Source: Streptomyces adelaidensis (GTDB lineage Bacteria > Actinomycetota > Actinomycetes > Streptomycetales > Streptomycetaceae). From it: a stretch of 58,312 nt of DNA. The notes beneath the pieces are model-generated. The model saw only the letters and a program-made list of their open reading frames with translations, was not told the origin of the DNA and ran no database searches. Position 1 is the stretch's first letter, and every line of letters begins with the position of its first letter. The translations under genes were made by a program, and so were the position numbers. The DNA is taken from assembly GCF_016598475.1 (NCBI RefSeq), contig NZ_JAEMUX010000055.1:1-58312 (forward strand), given 5' to 3'. Positions 41,227 through 49,704 of the stretch are shown piece by piece.

Positions 41227-43809
41227 ATGAGCACCGAGGAGCACACCCCCACGGAGGCGGCGCAGCCCACCGGCGGAGCCCCCCGTTCGCTGGCGGAGGC
41301 CCTGCGCGGGCGGGACGACCGTTCGCTCGCCGCGCTGCTGCGGGCGCGCCCGGATCTCATCACCCCGGTGCCCACGGACCTGACGCAGCTGGCGACGCGC
41401 GCGGGGACGCGCGCGTCGGTCGTACGGGCGCTGGAGCGTCTGGACCGGTTCGCCCTGCAGACGGCGCAGGCGCTGGCCGTGGCGGCCGACCCGGCGTCGT
41501 ACGACGAACTCGCGGGGCTGCTGGCCGGCGACGAGGCGGACCCGGCCGTCGCCGCCGCGCTGCCGCACGCGCTGGGCACGCTGCGCGAACAGGCCCTCGT
41601 CTGGGGCCCGGAGGCCCGCCTCCGGCTCGTCCGCACGGCCCGCGAGCTGCTCGCCCCCTCCCCGCAGCACCCCTCCCCCACGGGTCTCGGCCCGACGGTC
41701 GCGGAGGCCACGGCGGGTATGTCGCCGGGGCGGGTGCAGGAGATCGTCGCGGAGGCGGGCCTGGCGAGCACGCACGACTCGGTCTCCGCCGTGACCGCGC
41801 TGAGCGGCCTGTTCGGTGACCGCCGCCGCATGGCCGCCCTCCTCGCCACCGCGCCCGCCGAGTCGCTCGACGTCCTGAGCCGGCTGGTGTGGGGCCCGCC
41901 GTACGGCCAGGTCACGGCCAATCCGGCGGCCCATCTGCGCTGGCTCCTGGACCGGGGGCTGCTGCTGCCCACCGCCCCCGGCACGGTGGTCATCCCGCGC
42001 GAGGTGGCCCTGCATCTGCGGGCGGGCCGCGCGCACCGGCGGGTCGAGCCCGTACCGCCGCCCGTGGAGACGGCGGCCGTCCACGCTCCACAGGTGGTGG
42101 ACGCGACGGCGGCCGGCCAGGCGTACACCTCGCTGTCGACCGTCGAGGAGCTGCTGAAGGACTGGGACGAGGGCGGTCCGGCCGTGCTCCGCGCGGGCGG
42201 ACTCAGTGTGCGGGACCTGAAGCGGACCGCCGTGGCCCTCGACCTGCCCGAGCCTGCCGCCGCCTTCTGGATCGAACTCTGCTACGCAGCGGGCCTGTTG
42301 GCGTCGGACGGCGAGGCCGACGAACGCTACGCGGCGACCCCCGCGTACGACGAGTGGCTGGAACTGCCCCCCGCCGAGCGCTGGGCGCGCATCGCCACGG
42401 CCTGGCTGACGGCGACCCGTACGCCGGGCGTGATCGGCGAACGGGACGCCAAGGAGCGGACGTTGTCGGCGCTGGGCCCGGGCCTGGACCGTTCGGCCGC
42501 GCCCGAGGTACGCCACCGGGTCCTCGCCCTGCTCGCCGGCCTCCCCGAGGGCACCTCGGCCGCCCCCGACTCCGTACTGGCCCGGCTGCACTGGGAACGC
42601 CCCACCCGTGGCCAGCAGCACCCTCCGCACTCCGACGACCTGCGGGCCCGCCTCGCCCGCTGGACCCTCTCCGAGGCCGAGACGCTCGGCATCACCGGGC
42701 GCGGGGCCCTCTCCTCGCAGGGCCGCGCGCTCCTCGGCCTGCCCCACGAGGCGCCCGCCGACAGCCGCCACCCGCTGCCCCGGACCCCCGGCGACAGACT
42801 CCCCGCCCACCACACCCCGCCGCCGCACCACGTCCCTTCCCCCGACCCGGTCCTGGAGCAGGCCGCGGCCGCCTCCCACGCCGCCCGGCTGCTCGCGCCG
42901 CTCCTTCCCGAGCCGCTGGACCACGTCCTGCTCCAGGCGGATCTGACGGCCGTCGCACCGGGCCCGCTGAGGCGGCCGCTGGCCGACATGCTGGGCGTAC
43001 TGGCGGACGTGGAATCGAAGGGTGGCGCGACGGTGTACCGGTTCACGCCGGGGTCCGTGCGCCGGGCGCTCGACGCGGGGCAGACCGCCTCCGACCTGCA
43101 CGACTTCCTGACCGCCCACGCCCGCACGCCGGTCCCGCAGCCGCTCGCGTATCTGATCGACGACGTGGCCCGGCGCCATGGGCATCTGCGGATCGGCGCC
43201 GCGTCGGCGTATGTGCGCTGCGACGACGACGCGATGCTCAGCGAGATCCTCGCCGACAAGCGGTCGCTGGGGCTCGGGCTGCGGCGGCTGGCGCCGACCG
43301 TGCTCGCCGCCCAGGCGGACCCGGCGGCGCTGCTCGACGGGCTGCGCGCGATGGGCTACGCGCCGGCCGCCGAGTCCGCCGAGGGCGACGTGCTGATCAC
43401 CCGGGCGCACGCCCACCGCACCCCGCCCCGTACGGCCCCGGAACCCGTCCCGGACGGTCCCCCGGCCCCGGACGACACCCTGCTGGGCGCCGCGATCCGC
43501 GCGATCCGCGCCGGTGACCTGGCCTCGACGACGCCCCTGAAGACACCGGCCGGCCCGGCGCCGTCCGGCGCCCTGCCCCGCACCGGCTCCGCCGAGACCC
43601 TCGCCACCATGCAGGCCGCCGTCCTCACCGGCGAGGCCCTGTGGATCGGCTACGTCAACGCCGAGGGCTCCGCCAGCCAGCGCGTCATCGCCCCGGTCCG
43701 CGTCGAGGGCGGTTTCGTCACGGCGTACGACCACACGGCGGACGAGGTACGGACGTTCCCCCTGCACCGGATCACCGGCGTCGCGGAGCTGGCGGACGAC
43801 TCGATCTGA
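41227..43809 (+). CDS. Helicase-associated protein (XPB-linked, Helicase_C_3)
   Basis: 860 residues. The N-terminal part (SLAEALRGRDDRSLAALLRA, then RASVVRALERLDRFALQTAQ) is a winged-helix-like region. The middle (residues about 510-700, e.g. LQADLTAVAPGPLRRPLADM, then VYRFTPGSVRRALDAGQTAS) matches the 'helicase conserved C-terminal' XPB/Ssl2-like domain. The C-terminus (LTGEALWIGYVNAEGSASQR) resembles a WYL module. There are no Walker motifs, so it is not an ATPase itself. Actinobacteria usually keep this gene adjacent to XPB (as Rv0862c with Rv0861c); here XPB is 5.9 kb away. Leaderless-type TACCGT lies 7 nt before the ATG. Likely a DNA repair accessory factor. Confidence 0.9.
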   Translation: MSTEEHTPTEAAQPTGGAPRSLAEALRGRDDRSLAALLRARPDLITPVPTDLTQLATRAGTRASVVRALERLDRFALQTAQALAVAADPASYDELAGLLAGDEADPAVAAALPHALGTLREQALVWGPEARLRLVRTARELLAPSPQHPSPTGLGPTVAEATAGMSPGRVQEIVAEAGLASTHDSVSAVTALSGLFGDRRRMAALLATAPAESLDVLSRLVWGPPYGQVTANPAAHLRWLLDRGLLLPTAPGTVVIPREVALHLRAGRAHRRVEPVPPPVETAAVHAPQVVDATAAGQAYTSLSTVEELLKDWDEGGPAVLRAGGLSVRDLKRTAVALDLPEPAAAFWIELCYAAGLLASDGEADERYAATPAYDEWLELPPAERWARIATAWLTATRTPGVIGERDAKERTLSALGPGLDRSAAPEVRHRVLALLAGLPEGTSAAPDSVLARLHWERPTRGQQHPPHSDDLRARLARWTLSEAETLGITGRGALSSQGRALLGLPHEAPADSRHPLPRTPGDRLPAHHTPPPHHVPSPDPVLEQAAAASHAARLLAPLLPEPLDHVLLQADLTAVAPGPLRRPLADMLGVLADVESKGGATVYRFTPGSVRRALDAGQTASDLHDFLTAHARTPVPQPLAYLIDDVARRHGHLRIGAASAYVRCDDDAMLSEILADKRSLGLGLRRLAPTVLAAQADPAALLDGLRAMGYAPAAESAEGDVLITRAHAHRTPPRTAPEPVPDGPPAPDDTLLGAAIRAIRAGDLASTTPLKTPAGPAPSGALPRTGSAETLATMQAAVLTGEALWIGYVNAEGSASQRVIAPVRVEGGFVTAYDHTADEVRTFPLHRITGVAELADDSI

Positions 43810-43998
43810 TCAAGTTGATCAAGTCGCTGCTCGGACGTCACTCGTTCGGGCGTATGCGGGAGTTCATGCAGGCCATCCGGTCTTTTCCCCCCGATGAGCG
43901 GTACCGAGGGGGCGCGCGCATCGTGGCGTGGGCCGCGGGGCAGCCACCCTGTGTCCGATCGAGATCGACTCCTGCGCTCGAAAGGCCCACCCGTACAC

Positions 43999-44169
43999 AT
44001 GCGCCCCATCACCACGCTTCTCTCCGCCGTAGCCGCCGTCGCCCTGGTGGGTGTGCTCGCCTCTCCGGCAGCGGCGAACCCCCTGCCCCTCCCCGAACTC
44101 GGCACGCTGGTGGGCGAGGGCCTGAGCGTGGAGGGGCCGTTGGTCCAGAACGTCAGTTTGCTGAAGTAG
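43999..44169 (+). CDS. Small secreted peptide
   Basis: 56 residues: signal peptide RPITTLLSAVAAVALVGVLA with cleavage near PAAA, leaving about 30 residues (NPLPLPELGTLVGEGLSVEG) without cysteines. ATG 43999 is taken since the signal peptide begins there; an upstream extension to 43894 has no coding look. It overlaps the 3' end of the opposite-strand YqhA-IstB gene by 17 bp. The mature peptide is mildly amphipathic; function unknown. Confidence 0.65.
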   Translation: MRPITTLLSAVAAVALVGVLASPAAANPLPLPELGTLVGEGLSVEGPLVQNVSLLK

Positions 44170-45595
44170 CGCGGCGCAGCCGGTAGCTGTCCCCTTCGAG
44201 CCGGACGATCTCGGCGTGGTGCGCGAGGCGGTCGACCATCGCCGGGGCGGCCCCGCCGAAGATCTCCTCCCAGCGGCCGAGCGGGCGGTCGCTGGTCACG
44301 ATCAGCGAGGCCCGCTCGTAGCGGTGGGCGACGAGCTGGAAGAAGAGCCGGGCGGTGTCGGTGTCGAAGGGCAGATAGCCGACCTCGTCGACGATCAGCA
44401 GGGGGCAGGCGTCGAGCGCGGCCAGTTCCTCGGCGAGCCTGCCGTCTGCCCGCGCTCCGGCCAGCCGCGCCGCCCACTCCATCGCGGTCGCGAACAACAC
44501 GCGGTGCCCGGCCTGGCAGGCCCGTACACCGAGCCCGATCGCCAGATGCGTCTTGCCGGTACCGGGCGCCCCGACGAACACCACGTTCCGCGCGGAGGCG
44601 ACGAACTCCAGCGTGCCGAGCCGGGCCATCAGCCGCCGGTCGAAGGAGCGCGGGTACCCCTCGTCGAACTCCTCCAGCAGCTTCCGGGCCGGAAACCCGG
44701 CCGCCCGTACCCGCCCCTCGACGCCCACCCCGTCCCCGTACCGCTGCCCGCGCCGGGTCTCGTACTGCACGAGCCCCGCCCCGCCCTGCGTGAACCGGGT
44801 CTCGTAGTTCTCGTACGACGTGGCCTGGGCCGGAATCGGCAGCGGGGCGGTGCGCGGGACGACGGGGGCCGGGGGGCGCGGCTCGGCCGGCGCCGGTTCC
44901 GATGGCGTCGCCGGTGCCCGCGGCGTCGTCGGGCAGCCCACGGGGTTCTCCGGGGCCCTGAGCGGGCCGTGGTGGTGCGGTCCGTGTGCCTTGTCCTCCC
45001 GCAGCATCGGCCCCGACATGTACGCCAGGAGCACCGCCGAGGCGATGAAGGCCATGTGGATCACCGTGCCCCACAGCAGGGCGTGGTGGGAGGTGTGGTG
45101 GACGTCCACGAACATCTGGAGCAGGTGGACGGAGGAGATGCCCACGATGGCGGTGGCGAGCTTGACCTTCAGGACGTTGGAGTTGACGTGCGAGAGCCAT
45201 TCGGGCTGGTCACGGTGGCCCTGGAGGCCGATGCGGGAGACGAAGGTCTCGTAGCCGCCGACGATCGTCATGATCAGCAGGTTGGCGATCATGACGACAT
45301 CGACCAGCTTGAGCACCGCGAGCATGACGTAGGTCTCGCTGGCGTTCCCGCCCACGCACCGGAGGATTAACGTCCACAGCTCGTTGAAGAACTTGTAGAC
45401 GTACACCCCCTGGGCCGCGACCAGACCGAAGTACAGCGGCGCCTGGAGCCATCGGGTGGCGAACAGGGCGTAGCCGAGTGTCGTGCCCTGGGGGGAGGCG
45501 GACGGAGTCACGGGATCGGCTGGGTCGGCCGGGATAGGTGGCTGCACGGTTGGCCATTCTTCGGAACCGTTGCCACAAATCTGAATTCCCGCCAC
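44153..45595 (-). CDS. UPF0114/YqhA membrane domain fused to IstB-like AAA+ ATPase
   Basis: 480 residues in one uninterrupted frame. Residues 40-195 are UPF0114 (TIGR00645): four membrane helices including LFATRWLQAPLYFGLVAAQG, VLKLVDVVMIANLLIMTIVG and the last LLWGTVIHMAFIASAVLLAY. A His/Pro-rich linker (200-290) follows. From 297 (RAAGFPARKLLEEFDEG) the sequence is an IstB/DnaC-type AAA+ ATPase: Walker A GAPGTGKT 342-349, GVRACQAGHRVLFATA, Walker B LLIVDEVGYLPF 399-410 and sensor-1 IVTSDRPLGRW, where Asp436 replaces the usual Asn of IstB. The N-terminal IstA-contact region of IstB is missing and no IstA transposase is nearby. The start GTG 45595 is uncertain. Inferred: a domesticated, membrane-tethered ATPase. 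Confidence 0.9.
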   Translation of the reverse strand: MAGIQICGNGSEEWPTVQPPIPADPADPVTPSASPQGTTLGYALFATRWLQAPLYFGLVAAQGVYVYKFFNELWTLILRCVGGNASETYVMLAVLKLVDVVMIANLLIMTIVGGYETFVSRIGLQGHRDQPEWLSHVNSNVLKVKLATAIVGISSVHLLQMFVDVHHTSHHALLWGTVIHMAFIASAVLLAYMSGPMLREDKAHGPHHHGPLRAPENPVGCPTTPRAPATPSEPAPAEPRPPAPVVPRTAPLPIPAQATSYENYETRFTQGGAGLVQYETRRGQRYGDGVGVEGRVRAAGFPARKLLEEFDEGYPRSFDRRLMARLGTLEFVASARNVVFVGAPGTGKTHLAIGLGVRACQAGHRVLFATAMEWAARLAGARADGRLAEELAALDACPLLIVDEVGYLPFDTDTARLFFQLVAHRYERASLIVTSDRPLGRWEEIFGGAAPAMVDRLAHHAEIVRLEGDSYRLRRATSAN

Positions 45596-46084
45596 TCATG
45601 GGAATGAATAGACATCCAATAACACTGGCAAGAGGGGAAGGGTCTCGCGGACGGGGCCGGGCGGGGCGGCGGAGCGATGAGGCAGACTGGTCGTTTGGCC
45701 GCACCGTTTGGCCGCAGCGAAAGGGTGTCGCGCGTGAATGGTCCACTCACTCGTACGATCCCCGCAGGGACCCCGGCCTCGTAGTCCCCGTTCTCCCCGG
45801 TCGACGGCAAAAACCCCGCGGGACCGGACGGGAGTCGGCCGCCCGGCTGGGCCGGTCGTCAGACGCTTGCGGCACTCGTTGTGATCGACCTGGCCGCCGC
45901 GGATTCCGCGACGCCGGGCGTTGTCGCGGCCGGGTGGGAATGGGCAGCGTACCGTTGAGGTCAGCGGATGAGTCCGGCCGATCACGAGGTCATAATGCGA
46001 ACGTACAGCCGCGAACTGCTGGGTGCGCGAGTCTGGCCACCACACGCTGAAGGCGGTGAAGATCTCCGTAGGAGATGAGCATCA
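45596..46084. other. 489-bp intergenic region between divergent genes
   Basis: No gene is supported on either strand. It separates the YqhA-IstB gene from the phosphatase gene and must hold both promoters. An AT-richer patch lies at 45580-45630. No operator dyad stands out. Confidence 0.5.
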
Positions 46085-48553
46085 ATGGCGCGACGCAGAG
46101 CCGGCGACCGGGTACTGGGGGCGTCCGAGAACGTCCTCGACGAGGCGCTCAGTGCACAGGTCACCGTCGACGAACACGGCATCGTGACAGCGTGGAACGC
46201 GGGGGCCGAGAAGTTGCTCGGGTACTCGCCCATGCAGATGGTGGGACGCTCAGCGGCTGGTCTGCTGGCCGAGGAGATCGATGAGGAGGAACTGCGGTCC
46301 CTCGCGCGCCTGCCCAGGTGGAACGGGAGGGTCGCTCTCCGGCACCGCGACCGCCACTGCTTGGAGGTCAGGGTCCTGGCACACAAACGGGCGCCGGACG
46401 GCGGGCGGCCCGGAGAATGGTTGCTGGTCTCCGCGCTGACGGGGTTGCGACCTGAGCCCGAGGACGACGCTCTCGCGAGTCTGCACCACGAGCACGCTTC
46501 GGGCTGCCACATGGGGTTGTACGACACCGGGCTGCGCCTGCTCCGGGCCAACGAGGTCTGGCAGCGCGCCTTGGTCCTCACCGAGGACGACATCCGCGGG
46601 CTGCGGCCGTCGGAGTACTTGGACGCTCCGGAGATGGTCAGGATGGAGCGGTTGATGCTGCGGGCGCTCGAGACCGGTGAGTCGCAGACCATGGAGGTCT
46701 ATGCGAGGGCCCCCGGCGAGGGCCGTGAGCACGCCTGGTCGATCTTCGCCACCCTGCTGAAGGACGAGGACGGCCGTGTCCGAGGCCTGGGTATGGCCGG
46801 TCACGACATAACCGACCAGTACTGGGCTCGTAAGCGGCTGGCGCTGCTCGCGGAGGCCAGTACGCGGATCGGCAGCACCCTGGACGTGACGCGGACGGCT
46901 CAGGAACTGGCGGACGTGGCCGTCCCTGAATTCGCCGACTTCGTCAGCGTCGATCTACTCCTTTCCTTCGACGACGCGCAGGAGCCGCCCCAGGGCACGC
47001 CGCGCGGCCCGGTCTCACTGCAACGCGCCGCCCACCGGTCGGTGAACCCGGGAACCCCCGAGGCGGTCGTCGCCCCGGGCCAGGTGGACAGCTATCCGGA
47101 TGGTTCGCCGCCGATCGAGAGTCTCAGGTCGGGACGTGCGCTGCTGTACCACGCGACCGACCCCGCGATCACCGAATGGACGGCCCGCGATCGGGGCCGG
47201 GCCGCCGCGGTCCGCGACTTCGGCATGCACTCGGCGATGACCGTGCCCCTGACCGCCCGCGGCGCCACCCTGGGCGTCGTGGTCTTCGTCCGCCACCGGC
47301 ATCCGGAGGTGTTCCGCCAGGACGACCTGGTGCTGGCCGAGGAACTGGCCTCCAGAGCGGCGGTCTGCATCGACAACGCCCGGCGCTACACCCGTGAACG
47401 CGCCACCGCGGTCACCCTGCAGCGCAGCCTGCTGCCCCAGGCACTGCCGGCGCAGGCCGCAGTGGAGGTCGCCTCCCGCTACCTGCCGGCAGGCGCCCGG
47501 CCGGGCGTGGGCGGGGACTGGTTCGACGTCATCCCGCTGTCCGGCGCCAGGGTTGCGCTCGTCGTCGGCGATGTCGTCGGCCACGGCATCCACGCCTCCG
47601 CCACCATGGGGCGACTGCGCACCGCTGTGCTCACCCTCGCCGACATCGACCTGCCCCCCGACGAACTGCTCACCCACCTCGACGACCTCGTCGCCCGTCT
47701 GTCCGCCCAACAGGACGAAGCCCCGCCGCCGGACCCCGGAGCCGAGAGCACCGGAGACGTCGGCGCGACCTGCCTGTATGCCGTGTACGACCCGGTGTCC
47801 CGCCACTGCACGATCGCCCTGGCCGGGCACCCGGCACCCGCCCTGGTCACCCCCGACGGCACCGTAAAGCTGCTCGATCTCCCCGTCGGCCCCCCGCTGG
47901 GACTGGGCGGGCTCCCCTTCGAGGCGACCGACATCGAACTGCCCGAGGGCAGCCTCCTCGCCCTCTACACCGACGGGCTGATCGAATCCCGCGAACGGGA
48001 CATCGACGCCAGCCTGTCCCTGTTCTGCCAAACCATCGCCCAAACGCCCGCCCGGCTGGACGACCTGTGCGACGCCGTACTGGCCGCCCTGCTGCCCGCC
48101 CGTCCCTCCGACGACATCGCCCTGCTCCTCGCCCGCACCAAAGTGCTGGACACCGACAGGGTCGCCACCTGGGAAATACCCACTGACCCGGCCGCCGTCG
48201 CCCAGGCCCGAAAGGACGCCCATGCCCAACTGTCGGCCTGGGGACTGGAGGACGTCGACTTCGTCACCGAACTGGTCGTCAGCGAACTTGTCACCAACGC
48301 CATCCGATACGCGGAATCCCCCATACAACTGCGTCTGATCCACGACCGAAACCTCATTTGCGAAGTCTCCGACGCCAGTGGCACCGCCCCCCACATGCGC
48401 CGCGCCCACACCTACGACGAAGGCGGCCGTGGCCTGCTCCTGGTTGCCCAGCTCACAGCCGCCTGGGGCACCCGCCAGACCACCGAGGGCAAAACCATCT
48501 GGGCGGAACAGACCCTCCCGGGCCAGCCCTTTGACCAGCTTCACCATGCTTGA
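46085..48553 (+). CDS. PAS-GAF-PP2C phosphatase with anti-sigma-type ATPase domain
   Basis: 822 residues, no membrane segment. PAS domains at about 20-110 (VDEHGIVTAWNAGAEKLLGY) and 130-265 (GLYDTGLRLLRANEVW, ending GMAGHDITDQ). The GAF region is about 270-440. The SpoIIE/RsbU-type PP2C domain begins near 450: ATAVTLQRSLLPQALP, VGGDWFDVIPLSGARVALVV, GDVVGHGIHASATMGRLR with metal-binding Asp residues, and LYTDGLIESRERD. The C-terminal HATPase_c_2 (about 695-815: TELVVSELVTNAIRYAESPI, GGRGLLLVAQLTAAWG) resembles anti-sigma kinases. Such multi-domain proteins control anti-anti-sigma phosphorylation in stress responses. AGGAGATG precedes ATG 46085. The partner anti-anti-sigma gene is not in the window. 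Confidence 0.93.
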   Translation: MARRRAGDRVLGASENVLDEALSAQVTVDEHGIVTAWNAGAEKLLGYSPMQMVGRSAAGLLAEEIDEEELRSLARLPRWNGRVALRHRDRHCLEVRVLAHKRAPDGGRPGEWLLVSALTGLRPEPEDDALASLHHEHASGCHMGLYDTGLRLLRANEVWQRALVLTEDDIRGLRPSEYLDAPEMVRMERLMLRALETGESQTMEVYARAPGEGREHAWSIFATLLKDEDGRVRGLGMAGHDITDQYWARKRLALLAEASTRIGSTLDVTRTAQELADVAVPEFADFVSVDLLLSFDDAQEPPQGTPRGPVSLQRAAHRSVNPGTPEAVVAPGQVDSYPDGSPPIESLRSGRALLYHATDPAITEWTARDRGRAAAVRDFGMHSAMTVPLTARGATLGVVVFVRHRHPEVFRQDDLVLAEELASRAAVCIDNARRYTRERATAVTLQRSLLPQALPAQAAVEVASRYLPAGARPGVGGDWFDVIPLSGARVALVVGDVVGHGIHASATMGRLRTAVLTLADIDLPPDELLTHLDDLVARLSAQQDEAPPPDPGAESTGDVGATCLYAVYDPVSRHCTIALAGHPAPALVTPDGTVKLLDLPVGPPLGLGGLPFEATDIELPEGSLLALYTDGLIESRERDIDASLSLFCQTIAQTPARLDDLCDAVLAALLPARPSDDIALLLARTKVLDTDRVATWEIPTDPAAVAQARKDAHAQLSAWGLEDVDFVTELVVSELVTNAIRYAESPIQLRLIHDRNLICEVSDASGTAPHMRRAHTYDEGGRGLLLVAQLTAAWGTRQTTEGKTIWAEQTLPGQPFDQLHHA

Positions 48554-48662
48554 TACGGGGGCTTTCCCTGGGAAGCCCCCGGGAAGCCCCCCTCGCCACC
48601 TGCCCCCTGGTGAGCGACCCCCACAGAGAGCGGCTGCCCGTCCCCGAAACGTAGCCCGTACG

Positions 48663-48848
48663 CACTCCCTCAGCCTCCCACCCGTTTACAGCGGCGACAA
48701 CGGCGCGTGCGCGGAGATAGCCGAATCCGCGCCCAACGTCGTATACGTTCGCGACAGCAAGGACCCTGACGGGCCACGGCTGAACTTCCCCGGCCCCGTA
48801 TGGCTCGGGCTCATCACCGACATCCAAGAGGGTCGGTTCGACGCCTGA
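48663..48848 (+). pseudogene. 5'-truncated DUF397 remnant
   Basis: The frame reads YSGDNGACAEIAESAPNVVY, VRDSKDPDGPRLNFPGPVWL and ends DIQEGRFDA: most of a DUF397 domain. The expected start (Met, then Trp-Lys-Ser-Ser) is missing, and no XRE partner lies upstream; the phosphatase gene ends 110 bp before. A terminator-like hairpin follows. A translated start somewhere upstream cannot be excluded, but none has a ribosome site. Confidence 0.7.
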
Positions 48849-49190
48849 TACGTCAACCCGCATGACACACGCGCCCCCGCTGCCACATCGGAGCGGGGGC
48901 GCTGCCATATACCGGCGGCACGGAACGCCCGACGTGGCCGAAAACCCCCGCCCGAAGTGGCCAAGATCAGCCGATACCGGTCGCGTTCGAACACCCGACC
49001 TGGGACGGGGCGTGATCGCCGGGCATATGACCCCGGCGGAACCGGACATAACGTATCCGAACCGGCACAAAGCGTAGCGATCTACGAAACCTCGGCGTTA
49101 CGTCGAATCAACCGAAACGGCCGTAGATATATGCGCCCGAAGTCCCCCACGGCGCAACGGCCTCGGACCCACGAAGGGAAACGAATCGCT
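48849..49190. other. 342-bp gap with terminator and promoter region
   Basis: After the hairpin at 48871-48902 no gene is seen. 49080-49135 is relatively AT-rich (TAGATATATG at 49122-49131), suitable as a promoter for the truncated secreted-protein gene that starts at 49191. Confidence 0.5.
48871..48902. terminator. Terminator hairpin after DUF397 remnant
   Basis: GCGCCCCCGCT (48871-48881) pairs perfectly with AGCGGGGGCGC (48892-48902) around a 10-nt loop, 22 bp after the DUF397 stop. Confidence 0.75.
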
Positions 49191-49371
49191 ATGTCACAAA
49201 CGATCCGGCCGGCGTCCGTGATCGCCGCCATCACGGCGGCGCTCGGCCTCGCCGTCGCCGCGCCCGCCAGCGCCGCCCCCGCCAGCGCCCAGACCATGGC
49301 TGCCCTCGCCTACCCGGAGGACAACTTCGGGGGCGTCCCCATTGTGCTCGTGGACGACGTCCAGACGTGCT
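49191..49371 (+). pseudogene. 3'-truncated secreted crystallin-like protein
   Basis: The intact 5' end has AAGGGAAACG upstream of ATG 49191, a signal peptide (VIAAITAALGLAVAAPASAA) and the start of the mature protein, LAYPEDNFGGVPIVLVDDVQ, which fits the first Greek-key strand pair of beta/gamma-crystallin-type or I36-inhibitor-type proteins. At about 49370 the sequence switches to the antisense of a serine recombinase gene, and the frame continues without similarity. The missing 3' part is not elsewhere in the window. Confidence 0.7.
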
Positions 49372-49677
49372 CTAGAAGAAGACGATCACGTCCAGCTCTG
49401 CCGGCCTGGTCAGAATGCGCTGTGGTCCCGGCCGGTCCAGGCCCCGGGAGAACCCCGAGACATCGATGTCCTCCTCGACGGCTACGACGTCCCAGCCACG
49501 TACCTCGCACAACGCCTCACATGCCGCGCGCTGGCGTTCGGGAGAAGTTGTTTCGTCGGTCTCGCGCGATAGGCGAACATAGATGGCGGCGCGCATCCCC
49601 GGCGCGCCGGCCGGGACGCCCTTCCGGCGTCGGGCACGGGGCATAGCCCGTGCTGTGACAGGCGTTGTTTCTGTCAT
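49372..49677 (-). pseudogene. N-terminal stub of a large serine recombinase
   Basis: The reverse strand encodes a resolvase-domain start: MRAAIYVRLSRETDETTSPE with the catalytic Ser in VRLSRE, RQRAACEALCEVRGWDVV, EDIDVSGFSRGLDRPG and AELDVIVFF, then a stop at the junction with the truncated secreted-protein gene. Only about 100 of the usual 450-600 residues remain. Its start codon (49677) lies 27 bp from the XPB start, diverging from it. This is the layout of integrase next to attachment site in integrated phages or ICEs. Confidence 0.85.
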
Positions 49678-49704
49678 GAGACGACCTTATCTCCGGAGGT
49701 ATGT
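49678..49704. other. Putative attachment-site scar upstream of XPB
   Basis: The 27 bp between the recombinase remnant and XPB include CCGGAGGTATGT, the ribosome site XPB now uses. Because serine integrases map beside their att site, and because XPB's first codons here (MSCLIVQSDK) look altered relative to typical Streptomyces XPB starts as I recall them, an attR/attL half-site may lie across this gap and the first few codons. Confidence 0.4.

Noticed and set aside
41026..43767. 913-codon frame antisense to the helicase-associated gene
   Set aside because: Shadow of a conserved gene; product is Arg/Gly-rich with no motif.
45596..46045. 149-codon minus-strand frame between divergent genes
   Set aside because: Arg/Pro-rich product without domain, in a region that must contain promoters.
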